The translations under genes were made by a program, and so were the position numbers. Source: a bacterium (GTDB taxonomy: Bacteria; Cyanobacteriota; Vampirovibrionia; Gastranaerophilales; Gastranaerophilaceae). Taken from it: 50,384 nucleotides of DNA. How positions within the stretch are numbered: position 1 is the first letter of the stretch; each line of letters opens with the position of its first letter. The notes under the pieces were generated by a model, which was given only the letters and a program-made list of their open reading frames with translations, was not told where the DNA came from and searched no databases. The stretch covers positions 1 through 50,384 of the forward strand of contig JAFVAR010000014.1 in NCBI GenBank assembly GCA_017480425.1, written 5' to 3'. Of the stretch, positions 25,074-34,490 are shown piece by piece.

Positions 25074-25895
25074 ATGCTTAATATTATAAGAGAAAGTTTT
25101 GACTTAACTAACAAATATATTATTCTTGCTACACCACTAATTTTATTTTCACTGATATCCAGTTTGTATTTAGCGTTCTCTTTGCATGGAAATATTGTTA
25201 GTATGGCGATTGCTGTCATTTTATTTTTTCTTATGCTTGGAGCATTTCTCTCCGGATGGTTTTACATGATTCTTAAATGTATCAAGTATCCGGATACCGA
25301 AGAGCCGAATCAAGTAATTAAAGAGTTTACCGAAGGTGTCGGAGAATATTTTCTTCCTGTACTCGGTATGCTTATTAAAACATTTTTTGTAGCAGTAATC
25401 TTGTTTATCATATCATACATTGCAGGAATGAAATTAATCGGAGACACCGGTATTTCATCCACAGAAATTTCTGCTGCATTAACATCTGTAGAATCACTTA
25501 AAACTTTTTTGTTATCATTATCAAATGAACAACTTATTAAAATTAACGCTTGGAATATTCTGTTATTCCTAACAATGTCTTTCACATATTTCCTTATTAT
25601 GTTTTATTCTCCTGCTATGTTTTTTAAAGAAAAAAATCCGATAAAATCATTCTGGATTGCAATAAAAGATTTGTTTAGCAGACATTTTTTTAAAAATTTA
25701 TTATTATTCATCTTTATTTTTATAGTTTATTCAATAATTTCTATACTAATGACCATATTTGGCGAAAATGTTTTTGCACACTTTATCTTAACTCTTTTAA
25801 ATTTTTATTTCTTTGTTTTTGCAGTTGTTCTTGTATACAACTACTATTATGCAAATTTTGTAAAAATTGGTTCAAATATTGATACACGTATATAA
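25074..25895 (+). CDS. Multi-pass membrane protein, function unknown
   Basis: 273 residues from the ATG after GGGAG. About six hydrophobic segments lie at roughly residues 18-38, 45-70, 95-125, 160-185, 205-235 and 240-265. Loops contain KYPDTEEPNQVIKEFTEG and KEKNPIKSFWIAIKDLFS. The overall pattern, with a buried SFWIAIKDLF repeat-like helix, resembles DUF4013-type glycerophosphoryl-diester membrane domains, but I do not claim that family. It follows the HCP gene by 57 bp in the same direction and ends at a strong terminator. Confidence 0.6.
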   Translation: MLNIIRESFDLTNKYIILATPLILFSLISSLYLAFSLHGNIVSMAIAVILFFLMLGAFLSGWFYMILKCIKYPDTEEPNQVIKEFTEGVGEYFLPVLGMLIKTFFVAVILFIISYIAGMKLIGDTGISSTEISAALTSVESLKTFLLSLSNEQLIKINAWNILLFLTMSFTYFLIMFYSPAMFFKEKNPIKSFWIAIKDLFSRHFFKNLLLFIFIFIVYSIISILMTIFGENVFAHFILTLLNFYFFVFAVVLVYNYYYANFVKIGSNIDTRI

Positions 25896-25901
25896 AATAA
25901 T

Positions 25902-25943
25902 AAAACCCGCAGCCTGTTAAAAAAAACAAACTGCGGGCTTTTG
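25902..25943 (+). terminator. Intrinsic terminator after the membrane gene
   Basis: CCCGCAG (25906-25912) pairs with CTGCGGG (25931-25937), flanked by AAAA and CTTTT. Confidence 0.85.
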
Positions 25944-26069
25944 TCAGGAAAGAGAGTAGTATCAGCAAAAACTATATTTCCCTTTTCCCTTTCCTTGATT
26001 TCAGCATAATTTTATTTTATTGTCCAAACTTATATATATAAAGTTTTTTTAACAGAAAATATTGTTAAA

Positions 26070-26090
26070 TTGTTTACAGATTGTAAACAA
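26070..26090. promoter_or_regulatory. Perfect inverted repeat TTGTTTAC-N5-GTAAACAA
   Basis: Both 8-bp arms match exactly around AGATT. It sits 65 bp upstream of the rpsB -10 box and has no T-run, so it looks like a protein-binding site and not a terminator. Confidence 0.45.
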
Positions 26091-26154
26091 ATTGTTACAT
26101 TTATATTAGCGAATTAACTTTTAGTTTTAAGATTACTTTACTTTTAATCCTTTT

Positions 26155-26350
26155 TATAATACTATTTTCATGGTTTTATAGCCGGATAGGTTCGCCCTAG
26201 TTTGTTGAAAATGAAACTATGATTAGCCGAATAACAATTAAGAGGATTTACTCACTTAATCGCATATTAATCTAATCACGCACTCATTCCTCAAATGCGA
26301 CTATAACTCCCGTAGTAAAATACACAGTTAAAAACAAAAGGAGAAATGAG
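26155..26350 (+). promoter_or_regulatory. rpsB promoter and long structured 5' leader
   Basis: TATAAT at 26155-26160 places the transcript start about 185 nt before rpsB. Within the leader TAGG-TTCGC-CCTA forms a small hairpin (near 26177-26189), and CGCAT/ATGCG arms (near 26261-26301) enclose a second region. The AAGGAG ribosome site follows. Ribosomal protein S2 represses its own mRNA in other bacteria through the leader, so an autoregulatory role is plausible, but this leader does not match a structure I know. Confidence 0.5.
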
Positions 26351-27115
26351 ATGTCAACAGCATCACTAATCGAATTACTTGAAGCAGGTGTACACTTCGG
26401 ACACCAAACACAACATTGGAACCCAAAAATGAAACCGTATATCTACGGAGCAAGAAACGGAATTTATATTCTTGACCTTAGAAAAACTACAGGTTTATTA
26501 GATGCAGCCTATGATGCAGTTAGAGAATACGCAGCAAAAGGAAGAAACGTTCTTTTTGTAGGTACTAAAAAACAAGCTGCTGAAGTTGTTGCTCAAGAAG
26601 CAAAACGTTCGGGTGCATACTACATTAACAGAAGATGGTTAGGCGGTATGCTTACTAACTTTGAAACTATAAGAGGCAGAGTTAACAAATTAAGAGAACT
26701 TGAAGATTTTGTAAATTCAGGTCACGCTGAAAAATTACCTAAAAAAGAACAAGCTCAATTAAACAGACAAATTGCAAAGTTGAGTAAAACTTTGGGCGGT
26801 ATTAAAGAAATGCGCGGTTTACCTGATATTATCTTCGTTGTAGACCAAGCAAAAGAAGATATTGCAATTGCAGAAGCTAACAAGCTTAACATTCCTGTAA
26901 TCTGCTTAGCAGATACAAATGCAAATCCGGACGGCATCAACTACATTATCCCAGGTAATGATGATGCAATTCGCTCTATTCAGTTAATCACTTCTAAACT
27001 TGCTGATGCAGTTTTGGAAGGCAAACAACTTAGAGAAAATAAAGCCGCAGGACGCAAAGCAGAAGCTATTACTGCCGCTGATGCAGGGGTTTCTGAAGAA
27101 ACTGCTAACGTATAA
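26351..27115 (+). CDS. rpsB: Ribosomal protein S2
   Basis: 254 residues, the usual length. [64 protein letters not shown] and [10 protein letters not shown] are textbook S2 segments. S2 joins the 30S subunit late and recruits S1. The C-terminus is Ala-rich ([19 protein letters not shown]). It is followed by tsf, the conserved order in most bacteria, but with a heptamer-repeat hairpin in the intergenic space. Confidence 0.98.
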   Translation: MSTASLIELLEAGVHFGHQTQHWNPKMKPYIYGARNGIYILDLRKTTGLLDAAYDAVREYAAKGRNVLFVGTKKQAAEVVAQEAKRSGAYYINRRWLGGMLTNFETIRGRVNKLRELEDFVNSGHAEKLPKKEQAQLNRQIAKLSKTLGGIKEMRGLPDIIFVVDQAKEDIAIAEANKLNIPVICLADTNANPDGINYIIPGNDDAIRSIQLITSKLADAVLEGKQLRENKAAGRKAEAITAADAGVSEETANV

Positions 27116-27122
27116 TATACTT

Positions 27123-27195
27123 ACGTGAGTCGTGAGACGTGAGTAGTGAGTCGCATATAAACATCGAATCACGAACCACAATTCACGATTCACGT
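27123..27195. repeat. Inverted arrays of a TTCACGA-type heptamer between rpsB and tsf
   Basis: Four imperfect GTGAGTC-type heptamers (27125-27152) face four imperfect TTCACGA-type heptamers (27166-27194) across a short centre, giving a long imperfect hairpin. A degenerate relative may lie at 40513-40580. It resembles short tandem heptanucleotide repeats known from cyanobacteria. Confidence 0.6.
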
Positions 27196-27225
27196 TTTAT
27201 AATAACCAAAAAAGGAGAACTAAAA

Positions 27226-28089
27226 ATGAATATTACAGCTACAATGGTAAAAGAACTTCGTGATAAAACCGGCGCCGGTATGATGGATGCTAAAAAAGCT
27301 TTAGTTGAAGTTGACGGTGATATGGAAAAAGCTATGGAAGTTCTTCGCCAAAAAGGTATTGCTTCTGCTGATAAAAAGATGGGCAGAATAGCTGCTGAAG
27401 GAAGAATCGGTTCTTACGTTTCAGATTCAGTAGGTGCAATGGTTGAAGTTAACTGTGAAACAGACTTCGTTGCTAAAAATGCTGAATTTATAGAATTAAC
27501 TGATTGCTTAGCTAAGAAAATTGCTGAAAGCAACCCATCTGACGTTGACTCACTTCTTTCATCTACTTGCGAAAGCTGCGGTAAGAAAATTGAAGACGTT
27601 ATTAAAGAAAAAATCGCTTCAATTGGTGAAAAAATTACTGTAAGAAGATTTGTAAGATATGAAGGTAACACTTCTACTTACATCCACAACGGCAAAATAG
27701 GTGTTCTTTTATTAACAGATAACAAAGATGAAGTATTAACAAAAGATATTTGCCTACATATTGCATCTTCTGCACCTGAATTTGTTTCAAGAGCAGATAT
27801 TCCTGCTTCTGTAATCGAAGAAGAAACAAGAATCGAAATGGGTAAAGAAGATCTTCAAAAGAAACCTGAACAAATCAGAGCAAAAATTGTTGAAGGACGT
27901 GTAAACAAATTGATGGCTCAAAGATGTCTGGTTGAACAACCTTTTGTTAAGAATCCTGACCAAACAATCGAACAACTTATCTCCGGTAAGTTAAATATCG
28001 TTAAATTTGATAGATTTGTTCTTGGTGAAGGTCTTGAAAAGAGAAACGACAACTTCGCTGACGAAGTTATGAGCCAATTGAAAGGCTAA
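27226..28089 (+). CDS. tsf: Elongation factor Ts
   Basis: 287 residues. I chose the ATG after AAGGAG; upstream in-frame codons lie in the repeat. The N-terminus has the EF-Ts signature VKELRDKTGAGMMDAKKALV and a ubiquitin-associated-like domain. VEVNCETDFVAKNAEF is the dimerisation core motif, and EQPFVKNPDQTI the C-terminal one. It exchanges GDP for GTP on EF-Tu. A Cys pair CESCGKK lies in the central domain. Confidence 0.98.
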   Translation: MNITATMVKELRDKTGAGMMDAKKALVEVDGDMEKAMEVLRQKGIASADKKMGRIAAEGRIGSYVSDSVGAMVEVNCETDFVAKNAEFIELTDCLAKKIAESNPSDVDSLLSSTCESCGKKIEDVIKEKIASIGEKITVRRFVRYEGNTSTYIHNGKIGVLLLTDNKDEVLTKDICLHIASSAPEFVSRADIPASVIEEETRIEMGKEDLQKKPEQIRAKIVEGRVNKLMAQRCLVEQPFVKNPDQTIEQLISGKLNIVKFDRFVLGEGLEKRNDNFADEVMSQLKG

Positions 28090-28119
28090 GAGAACAGACA
28101 TAAATAAAACTAACAAAGT

Positions 28120-28150
28120 AAGGTGCATCGTTTTTGATGCACCTTATTTA
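28120..28150 (+). terminator. Terminator of rpsB-tsf
   Basis: AAGGTGCATC (28120-28129) pairs with GATGCACCTT (28136-28145), then ATTTAT. Confidence 0.85.
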
Positions 28151-28169
28151 TATCATCAATCAGTCTATA

Positions 28170-28203
28170 GTTTATAGGTCGGGTTAAAACCCGACCTATA
28201 AAC
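28170..28203. repeat. 16-bp perfect palindrome after mnmG
   Basis: GTTTATAGGTCGGGTT and AACCCGACCTATAAAC flank two A residues. There is no T-run on either side, so it is probably a REP-like palindromic repeat or cruciform and not an ordinary terminator. Confidence 0.6.
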
Positions 28204-28216
28204 TTAATTCAATGTC

Positions 28217-30088
28217 CTATTTCCCTAAAAGAACCATCAAGACAGAAATATCAGCAGGTTTTACTCCGCCTATGCGTGAAGCTTGAGCAAGATTTGTCGG
28301 TCTGATTTTTTCAAGTTTTTCTCTTGTTTCTGTTGATATGTGTTTAATTTGTGAATAATCAATATTCGCAGGAATTCTGTATTTTTCCAGCTTTTCTGAT
28401 GTTTCAACTTGCGCTTCTTGACGCTTTATGTAGCCGTCATATTTGACAAGCACTTCAACTTCATCAGTAATATCTTCACTTAAGTTTAAAGATGCAGTTT
28501 CTTCATCAACTTTTCTAAACACTTCATAACTTATATTCGGACGTTTTAAAAGTTCTGCAAGTCTTATACCTCTATCGATATGTTCACCATACTGCGCTAA
28601 AACCTCATTCACTTCGCCTGATGCAGAAAGTTTTGCTTCATTCAATCTGGCAATTTCTTTTTTGATATTTTCTTGTTTTGTTAAAAATCTTTGATATTGA
28701 GCATCATCAATTAAACCTATTTTATGTCCTATTTCTGTTAATCTTTCATCTGCGTTATCCTGTCTTAATAAAAGCCTGTATTCTGAGCGTGACGTAAGCA
28801 TCCTATATGGTTCTTGAATGTCTTTTGTTACAAGATCATCAATTAAAGTACCTGTATAAGAAGATGCTCTAGACAGTTCCAAAGGTTCTGAACCATTGAT
28901 ATAATTTACGGAATTAATGCCTGCAACTAAGCCTTGTGCCGCAGCTTCTTCATAACCGCTGGTCCCGTTAATTTGACCTGCAAAAAACAAGCCATCTATA
29001 TCTTTTGACATAAGAGAGTGTTTTGTTTGAACTGCCGGAACGTAGTCATATTCTACTGCATAAGCGGGCTTTATAACATGCGCTTTTTCTAACCCCGGCA
29101 GCGAGCGTAGCATTTCGACCTGCACACATGCCGGCAAACTGGTTGAAAAGCCTTGTATATAAACTTCGTATGTATTAAGTCCTTCAGGTTCAATAAAAAT
29201 ATGATGGGAAGGATTTGAAGCAAATCTTACAATTTTATCCTCAATAGACGGACAATATCTTGGACCTACTCCATGAATAAGTCCCTGATACATAGGGGAT
29301 TTATCCAAATTCGCACGAATTATTGCGTGAGTTTCTTCATTTGTTCTAGTTAAATAGCAAGGATATTGTTGACGGATTGGACGATTTGGCTTGAAAGAAT
29401 AAAAACTGAGCTTTTCATCCCCGGGTTGAATTGTCATTTTGGAATAATCTATTGTTCTTTTATCAACACGAGCAGGTGTCCCTGTTTTAAGTTTTTTTGT
29501 AACTATTCCGTTCTCTCTTAGAGATTGAGATAAACCTATTGCGGCACGTTCGCCGAGTCTTCCACCCGAATATGCTTGAAGTCCGACATACATTTTACCT
29601 TCAAGTGAAGTTCCGGTAGTCAGAATAATAGCACGACAGGAATATTCTATCCCGTATTCATCAACCGCACCACAAATTTGCTTGTCTTTAACTTTTATAT
29701 CCGTAATACAAGTTTGTTTTACCCAAATATTATCAGTATTTTCAATAATATTACGCATATAACGTGTATATTCTTTTTTATCCGATTGAGCCCTGAGAGC
29801 TCTTACCGCAGGCCCTTTTGACGAATTTAAAGTTTTCATTTGGATATAAGTTGCATCTGCAACTTCCCCCATTACCCCGCCCAATGCATCAATTTCACGA
29901 ACAAGAGTAGACTTTGCAGGGCCGCCAATTGCAGGATTACAAGGCTGAAGTGCAATGTTATCAACATTTAACGTGCATAAAAGAACATTACACCCAAGAC
30001 GTGCAGCTGAAATTGCTGCTTCACACCCAGCGTGACCTGCACCGACAACTATAACATCAAATTTATTCCGCATATAATCGCTTGTCAT
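28217..30088 (-). CDS. mnmG: tRNA uridine-34 carboxymethylaminomethyl synthase MnmG (GidA)
   Basis: 623 residues from the ATG at 30088. The N-terminus has the FAD motif VIVVGAGHAGCEAA, then GGPAKSTLVREIDALGG, RGPAVRALRAQ, GRLGERAAIGLS and the second nucleotide motif GLFFAGQINGTSGYEEAAAQG, all typical. C-terminal VEVLVKYDGYIKRQ and GGVKPADISVLMV complete the family. With MnmE it modifies the wobble uridine of several tRNAs. TATAAT (30100-30095, reverse) lies 6 nt before this ATG, so the gene looks leaderless. A MRNKF start 5 codons on lacks an SD. Confidence 0.97.
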   Translation of the reverse strand: MTSDYMRNKFDVIVVGAGHAGCEAAISAARLGCNVLLCTLNVDNIALQPCNPAIGGPAKSTLVREIDALGGVMGEVADATYIQMKTLNSSKGPAVRALRAQSDKKEYTRYMRNIIENTDNIWVKQTCITDIKVKDKQICGAVDEYGIEYSCRAIILTTGTSLEGKMYVGLQAYSGGRLGERAAIGLSQSLRENGIVTKKLKTGTPARVDKRTIDYSKMTIQPGDEKLSFYSFKPNRPIRQQYPCYLTRTNEETHAIIRANLDKSPMYQGLIHGVGPRYCPSIEDKIVRFASNPSHHIFIEPEGLNTYEVYIQGFSTSLPACVQVEMLRSLPGLEKAHVIKPAYAVEYDYVPAVQTKHSLMSKDIDGLFFAGQINGTSGYEEAAAQGLVAGINSVNYINGSEPLELSRASSYTGTLIDDLVTKDIQEPYRMLTSRSEYRLLLRQDNADERLTEIGHKIGLIDDAQYQRFLTKQENIKKEIARLNEAKLSASGEVNEVLAQYGEHIDRGIRLAELLKRPNISYEVFRKVDEETASLNLSEDITDEVEVLVKYDGYIKRQEAQVETSEKLEKYRIPANIDYSQIKHISTETREKLEKIRPTNLAQASRIGGVKPADISVLMVLLGK

Positions 30089-30094
30089 AGTGAC

Positions 30095-30100
30095 ATTATA
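30095..30100 (-). promoter_or_regulatory. -10 box of leaderless mnmG
   Basis: Reverse-strand TATAAT, then GTCACT, then the ATG. The -35 is weak. Confidence 0.6.
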
Positions 30101-30154
30101 CAATAAAGGAATTCAATATTTTCCAAAATAGTAAATAAATGTTAAACTAATAAT

Positions 30155-30379
30155 ATGTTAGATATAAACACCGGAGAACAAATACAGGCTCTATATCGCC
30201 TTATTGAAGTTAAAGGCGGGAAAAGAGTTGAAAAATTCAGCTCTACCGATATAAACGAAGTAATTAATTTCCATAAAGAATTCATAAAAAAATATAGACA
30301 GGGACTTCTTATGGAAATATTGCCGGAGAAAAAAACTTACGATTGGAAAGAAAAGAAAGTTAGTTATTCTTTTGAGTAA
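30155..30379 (+). CDS. Small protein paired with Y-family polymerase
   Basis: 74 residues, soluble: IQALYRLIEVKGGKRVEKFS, DINEVINFHKEFIKKY and EILPEKKTYDWKEKK. The first part looks like a small beta hairpin and the rest helical. No family recognised. The stop is 3 bp before the polymerase ATG, so the two are one operon, and a role as accessory or regulator of translesion synthesis is plausible. TAAACT at 30143-30148 lies 6 nt before its ATG and may be a -10 box. Confidence 0.65.
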   Translation: MLDINTGEQIQALYRLIEVKGGKRVEKFSSTDINEVINFHKEFIKKYRQGLLMEILPEKKTYDWKEKKVSYSFE

Positions 30380-30382
30380 ATT

Positions 30383-31603
30383 ATGACAAATCAAAAATAC
30401 ATAGCACTTGTAGATTGCGATAGTTTTTTCGTTTCTTGCGAAAGAAAACTTAATCCCGAACTCAACGGACTTCCCGTTAGCGTAGTATCCGGAGAACGGG
30501 GGTGCGTTGTATCCCGTTCAAAAGAAGCAAAATTACTTGGTGTTCCGATGGGAATTCCTCTATTTCAAGCTGTTGAAAAATATCCGGAGTGTATTTATAT
30601 AAGTTCGAACCACAATTCGTACGGTAAAATTTCAAGAATGGTTATGAATATTCTCAAAAATTTTAGCCCTAATGTACAAATATATTCTATTGATGAGGCA
30701 TTTGTCGATTTCACCGGTCTTACAAAACTGCACAAAAAAAATTATTTTAGACTTGCAGAAGAATTACAAAACAGGATTTTTGAAGAAGTCGGCATTCCTG
30801 TAACAATCGGCGTAAGCGCAACAAAAACTCTGGCAAAACTGGCTTCAGATAAAGCAAAAAACACAAACTCAAGAATTGCGCTTGTAGGCAAAGCCTCCAT
30901 TATTCCGCTTTTAAAAAACACTGAAATTCAAGAAGTTTGGGGAGTCGGAAGAAAAATAGGAGTAAAATTAAGAGGATACGGAATAAAGACTGCATTTGAT
31001 TATATTAACAGAGATGACAACTGGATTCAAAAACGCTTTGGTAAAAACGGCCTCAGCATAAAATCAGAACTATTGGGTAATATGATATCTCCCATTTCTA
31101 ATGAGATTGAACTGCCAAAATCTATAAGTGACACAAAGTCTTTTTTAGAATTTTCTTCTGACATGACATTCTTAAAAAATGAACTATCAATTCATATTCA
31201 TACAACATGCGCAAGGTTAAGAAGAATAAATTGCAAATGTTCTACAATAGGTCTTCTTCTGAGGACAAAAGATTTTAAAACTTATTATGAAAAGCTGCAG
31301 CTTAAAACACCTCTGGACTTTGAATTTGATATTTCAAAAGCTGCATTCAGTTTACTTGAAAAAATGTATTCAAGAGACATTTTATACCGAAGTATTGGAA
31401 TTGTGCTTGAGGATTTTAAACCAAATTCAGAAGAACAGTTATCAATTTTTGAAATAAACCCGAGACGGGAACAGAATGAAAGATTAGGTAAAAGTTTGGA
31501 CAAGCTTGAAGAAAAATTCGGAAAAAATATTGTTCGAACGGGATTCGTAAATAAAAATATTCCTGATAAAATTAATTCTTTTAATAATACTAGCCCTTCT
31601 TAA
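30383..31603 (+). CDS. Y-family DNA polymerase (UmuC/DinB type)
   Basis: 406 residues. The palm has YIALVDCDSFFVSCE with the first metal Asp, and VQIYSIDEAFVDFTGL with the D-E pair. IPVTIGVSATKTLAKLASD, WGVGRKIGVKLRGYGIKTAF (helix-hairpin-helix) and a C-terminal little-finger domain follow. The RCVVSRSKEAKLLG-type substrate loop reads CVVSRSKEAKLLGVPMG, closer to UmuC than DinB. QLSIFEI near residue 355 is a good beta-clamp binding motif. It copies damaged templates with low fidelity. It overlaps the convergent trkH by 14 bp. Confidence 0.9.
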   Translation: MTNQKYIALVDCDSFFVSCERKLNPELNGLPVSVVSGERGCVVSRSKEAKLLGVPMGIPLFQAVEKYPECIYISSNHNSYGKISRMVMNILKNFSPNVQIYSIDEAFVDFTGLTKLHKKNYFRLAEELQNRIFEEVGIPVTIGVSATKTLAKLASDKAKNTNSRIALVGKASIIPLLKNTEIQEVWGVGRKIGVKLRGYGIKTAFDYINRDDNWIQKRFGKNGLSIKSELLGNMISPISNEIELPKSISDTKSFLEFSSDMTFLKNELSIHIHTTCARLRRINCKCSTIGLLLRTKDFKTYYEKLQLKTPLDFEFDISKAAFSLLEKMYSRDILYRSIGIVLEDFKPNSEEQLSIFEINPRREQNERLGKSLDKLEEKFGKNIVRTGFVNKNIPDKINSFNNTSPS

Positions 31604-33056
31604 AAGTCCATAAATCTTTTTGGAACAAAACCAAAAAAGGAATCAATTCTAAGCGTCCCGCAATCATATCAATTATAAGTATGGTTTTTGTAATAACATC
31701 CAAATCCGCAAAACTTCCCATCGGGCCGATTACATGACCAAGTCCCGGACCTATATTTCCGACTGCGGCAACAGAACCGATTATGGCAACAACTGTATCT
31801 TGCTCGACAATCGCAATTATAAATGCAGATAAAACAATGAATGCAAAGTAGAAAGAAACAAACATCATTGTTTGATACAAAATTTCCTTAGGAACCGAAT
31901 AATTTCCTATCTTTATATTATAAACTGCCTTGGGATGGAGAATTTTCATCATTTCTGATTTCATAATCTTAAATACTAAAAGCCACCTTGTAACTTTTAA
32001 TCCTCCGCCTGCCGAACTTGCACAGCTTCCAAAAAGCATTATAGCAAACAATAATATTCTGCTCACATAATCCCATTTCGCATAATCTACAGAACAAAAT
32101 CCTGTAGATGATACAAGAGATGCAACATTAAAAAATGAATGCACAAAACTTGCACCTGCTGCATAATGCATATTTGTAAAAAGAGAGCAAGTAAGCAAAA
32201 TAGCAATTACAAATACTACTGAAAAATATACTTTGAATTCCTCATTTTTAAAGAGCAGAAACGGATTTAATTTAGACCACGCCTTATATTGTAAATTAAA
32301 GTTTGCACCTGCAAAAAACATAAAAAACGTAATAATCCACATTATTGTATGAGAATATTCCGCAATACTTGTTTGGTTAGGAGAAAATCCGCCTCCTGAC
32401 AGTGATGAAAACGAATGACATAGTGCAGAAAAGCCATCCATACCGCAATATCTTAATGCAATAAACTCAACTAAAGTTAAACCCGCATAAACCTTCCATA
32501 ATGCCGCCGCAGTGCTTTTAATTCTCGGAGTAAATTTTTCTTCCGTTGGACCGGGAGCTTCCGCAAAAAACAACTGCCTCCCTGCTATTGCAAATTGGGG
32601 AAGTATTGCAATAAATAAGACTATAATTCCCATACCGCCAAGCCATTGAGTAAACGAGCGCCAGAAAAACATTGCATGCGGATAATCAAAAGTTGTAAGC
32701 GTTGTTGCACCTGTAGTTGTAATACCGGAAACCGCTTCAAACAAAGCATTTACAGGAGTTAGTCCAAAAAATAAATACGGTATTGATGCAAATATTGCTG
32801 CAAAAAACCAACAAAATGTAACAACACACAAACCTTCTGATTTTCTTATATCATTAATAGATTTTATTTGTTCAGTACCTTTAATCGTTTTTCTTATTGT
32901 AATTGAAATAAGCATTGCAGTTGCCGCCGTAACCACAAACGGCATTATGGCAGTTGTTTCATGATAAAATAAAGCCACTACTATCGGAAATATCATAACA
33001 ATACTGAAATACATTATCGCAAGGCTGAAAGTATACGCTAAATAAGTTAATCTCAT
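31590..33056 (-). CDS. trkH: Potassium uptake protein TrkH
   Basis: 488 residues, polytopic. Selectivity-filter loops include AVSGITTTGATTL, SLSGGGFSPN, LVSSTGFCSV and AAVGNIGPGLGHV, one in each of the four membrane-pore-membrane repeats. TrkH is the channel half of a Na/H-driven or K-selective uptake system and needs TrkA. The ATG overlaps the trkA stop (ATGA), so the two are translationally coupled. Confidence 0.95.
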   Translation of the reverse strand: MRLTYLAYTFSLAIMYFSIVMIFPIVVALFYHETTAIMPFVVTAATAMLISITIRKTIKGTEQIKSINDIRKSEGLCVVTFCWFFAAIFASIPYLFFGLTPVNALFEAVSGITTTGATTLTTFDYPHAMFFWRSFTQWLGGMGIIVLFIAILPQFAIAGRQLFFAEAPGPTEEKFTPRIKSTAAALWKVYAGLTLVEFIALRYCGMDGFSALCHSFSSLSGGGFSPNQTSIAEYSHTIMWIITFFMFFAGANFNLQYKAWSKLNPFLLFKNEEFKVYFSVVFVIAILLTCSLFTNMHYAAGASFVHSFFNVASLVSSTGFCSVDYAKWDYVSRILLFAIMLFGSCASSAGGGLKVTRWLLVFKIMKSEMMKILHPKAVYNIKIGNYSVPKEILYQTMMFVSFYFAFIVLSAFIIAIVEQDTVVAIIGSVAAVGNIGPGLGHVIGPMGSFADLDVITKTILIIDMIAGRLELIPFLVLFQKDLWTFKKG

Positions 33057-34396
33057 TTAATTTCCTCAAAGAATTTTTTAATTTCGGGCGCATTTTCACT
33101 TGTTGTAAAAATAATCAGACTGTCACCATTTGTTATTTCGGTCATACCGTTTGGAATTATAATTCTGTTTCTGCGCTGAATTACCCCAACAATTGCCTTT
33201 GCAGGAAGCTTCAAATCCATTAATTTACAAGGCTCGTATTTTTCAGGCAGAACTATATCCAAAACTTCACCTTTGCCTTGCTCAACCGTTGCCAAAATTC
33301 CGATATTTGTATCTTTAATACTGTTTCTAATTTCATTTAATGCTGTAGTTTTAGAAGATATCGCAATATCAATTCCTACCTGTTCAAATAGTGATACATT
33401 TGTACTTTTTGAAACTCTTGAAATAACTTTTTTTGCGCCCAAATGCTTTACGAGAAGCGAACACAAAAGATTTTTTTCATCATTATTAGTTACACTCACT
33501 ACAACATCAGAAGATGCAATATCTTCTTCGTTTAACAGCTCCAAGTCTGTTCCGTCACCATGAATTACTAAAACATCATTCAATTCATGGGAAAGAAAAT
33601 CACATCTGTCTTCATCACGCTCAATTACTTTAATTTTTAATTTTAAGTTTTCCAAACTTTTTGCCAGCTTCAATCCCACATTACCGCCACCTATTATGGT
33701 TACGTATTTTACAAACTCTTTTTCATGGAAGAATTTACCTGCAAGTATATTTAAAGAATGAGAAAGTCCCATAAATATAACTTTGTCATCTTCATGCAAA
33801 GATGTGTTGCCGTTTGGAATAAATAATTCTCCATTTCTTGTAATTCCGACAATAATGGTATCTTTAGGAAACTCGCAGTTTTTAAGCATACAGTTTATAA
33901 GAACAGAGTTCTTTCCTATTTTGTATTCCAAAAGTCTTGCTCTGCCGCCTGCAAAATTTTCAACATCGAGGGCTTTTGCAACAGTAATAATCCTGAATAT
34001 TTCCTGAGTTAAAAGTTCTTCAGGCCAAATTACATTATCAATATAAAAATCTGAATTATACTCTGCATCTTTTGTTATGCTTAGTGAGGATTTATACTCC
34101 TCTTTTCGAACAAAACAGATTGTCTTTGCATTGCTGGTTCTTTTTACGGTTAAACAAGCCACTATATTTAATTCATCCGAATCATTGCAAGCTATGAAAA
34201 CATCCGCATCTTTAATTCTCGCCTGCTTTAATACATCAATACTTGATGCATTTCCGGATATAAATTCAACATCCAGTTTATTAAAAGAATCTATTTTATT
34301 TTTCTCGTCATCAATCACAGTTATATCATTGTCAGTATAAAATCCTGAAGCAATCATAAAACCGATTTCATTTGCACCAAAAATTATAATTTTCAT
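33053..34396 (-). CDS. trkA: Potassium uptake regulator TrkA
   Basis: 447 residues with two RCK units. First: MKIIIFGANEIGFMIASGF with a Rossmann nucleotide loop (altered GANEIG) and ARLLEYKIGKNS as the RCK-C domain. Second: VTIIGGGNVGLKLAKSLE and VIHGDGTDLELL, then PCKLMDLKLPAKAIVG. The second loop GGGNVG is complete, the first is not, as often seen. It binds ATP/ADP/NAD and gates TrkH, encoded next and overlapping by 4 bp. Confidence 0.93.
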   Translation of the reverse strand: MKIIIFGANEIGFMIASGFYTDNDITVIDDEKNKIDSFNKLDVEFISGNASSIDVLKQARIKDADVFIACNDSDELNIVACLTVKRTSNAKTICFVRKEEYKSSLSITKDAEYNSDFYIDNVIWPEELLTQEIFRIITVAKALDVENFAGGRARLLEYKIGKNSVLINCMLKNCEFPKDTIIVGITRNGELFIPNGNTSLHEDDKVIFMGLSHSLNILAGKFFHEKEFVKYVTIIGGGNVGLKLAKSLENLKLKIKVIERDEDRCDFLSHELNDVLVIHGDGTDLELLNEEDIASSDVVVSVTNNDEKNLLCSLLVKHLGAKKVISRVSKSTNVSLFEQVGIDIAISSKTTALNEIRNSIKDTNIGILATVEQGKGEVLDIVLPEKYEPCKLMDLKLPAKAIVGVIQRRNRIIIPNGMTEITNGDSLIIFTTSENAPEIKKFFEEIK

Positions 34397-34475
34397 AGCT
34401 TAATTTAACCCCAAATTTATAAATAAGTCAATTTTGGCAATATTCATCAGACTCATTTGTAAAGTCTAAATTTTA

Positions 34476-34484
34476 TGCTAAAAT
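34476..34484 (+). promoter_or_regulatory. Extended -10 promoter of leaderless prenyltransferase
   Basis: TGCTAAAAT is an extended -10 element, followed by TTGACT and the ATG at 34491. Confidence 0.6.
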
Positions 34485-34490
34485 TTGACT

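Noticed and set aside
26177..26200. GGTTCGCCC in the rpsB leader as a tRNA T-arm
   Set aside because: No acceptor, D or anticodon arms can be drawn around it.
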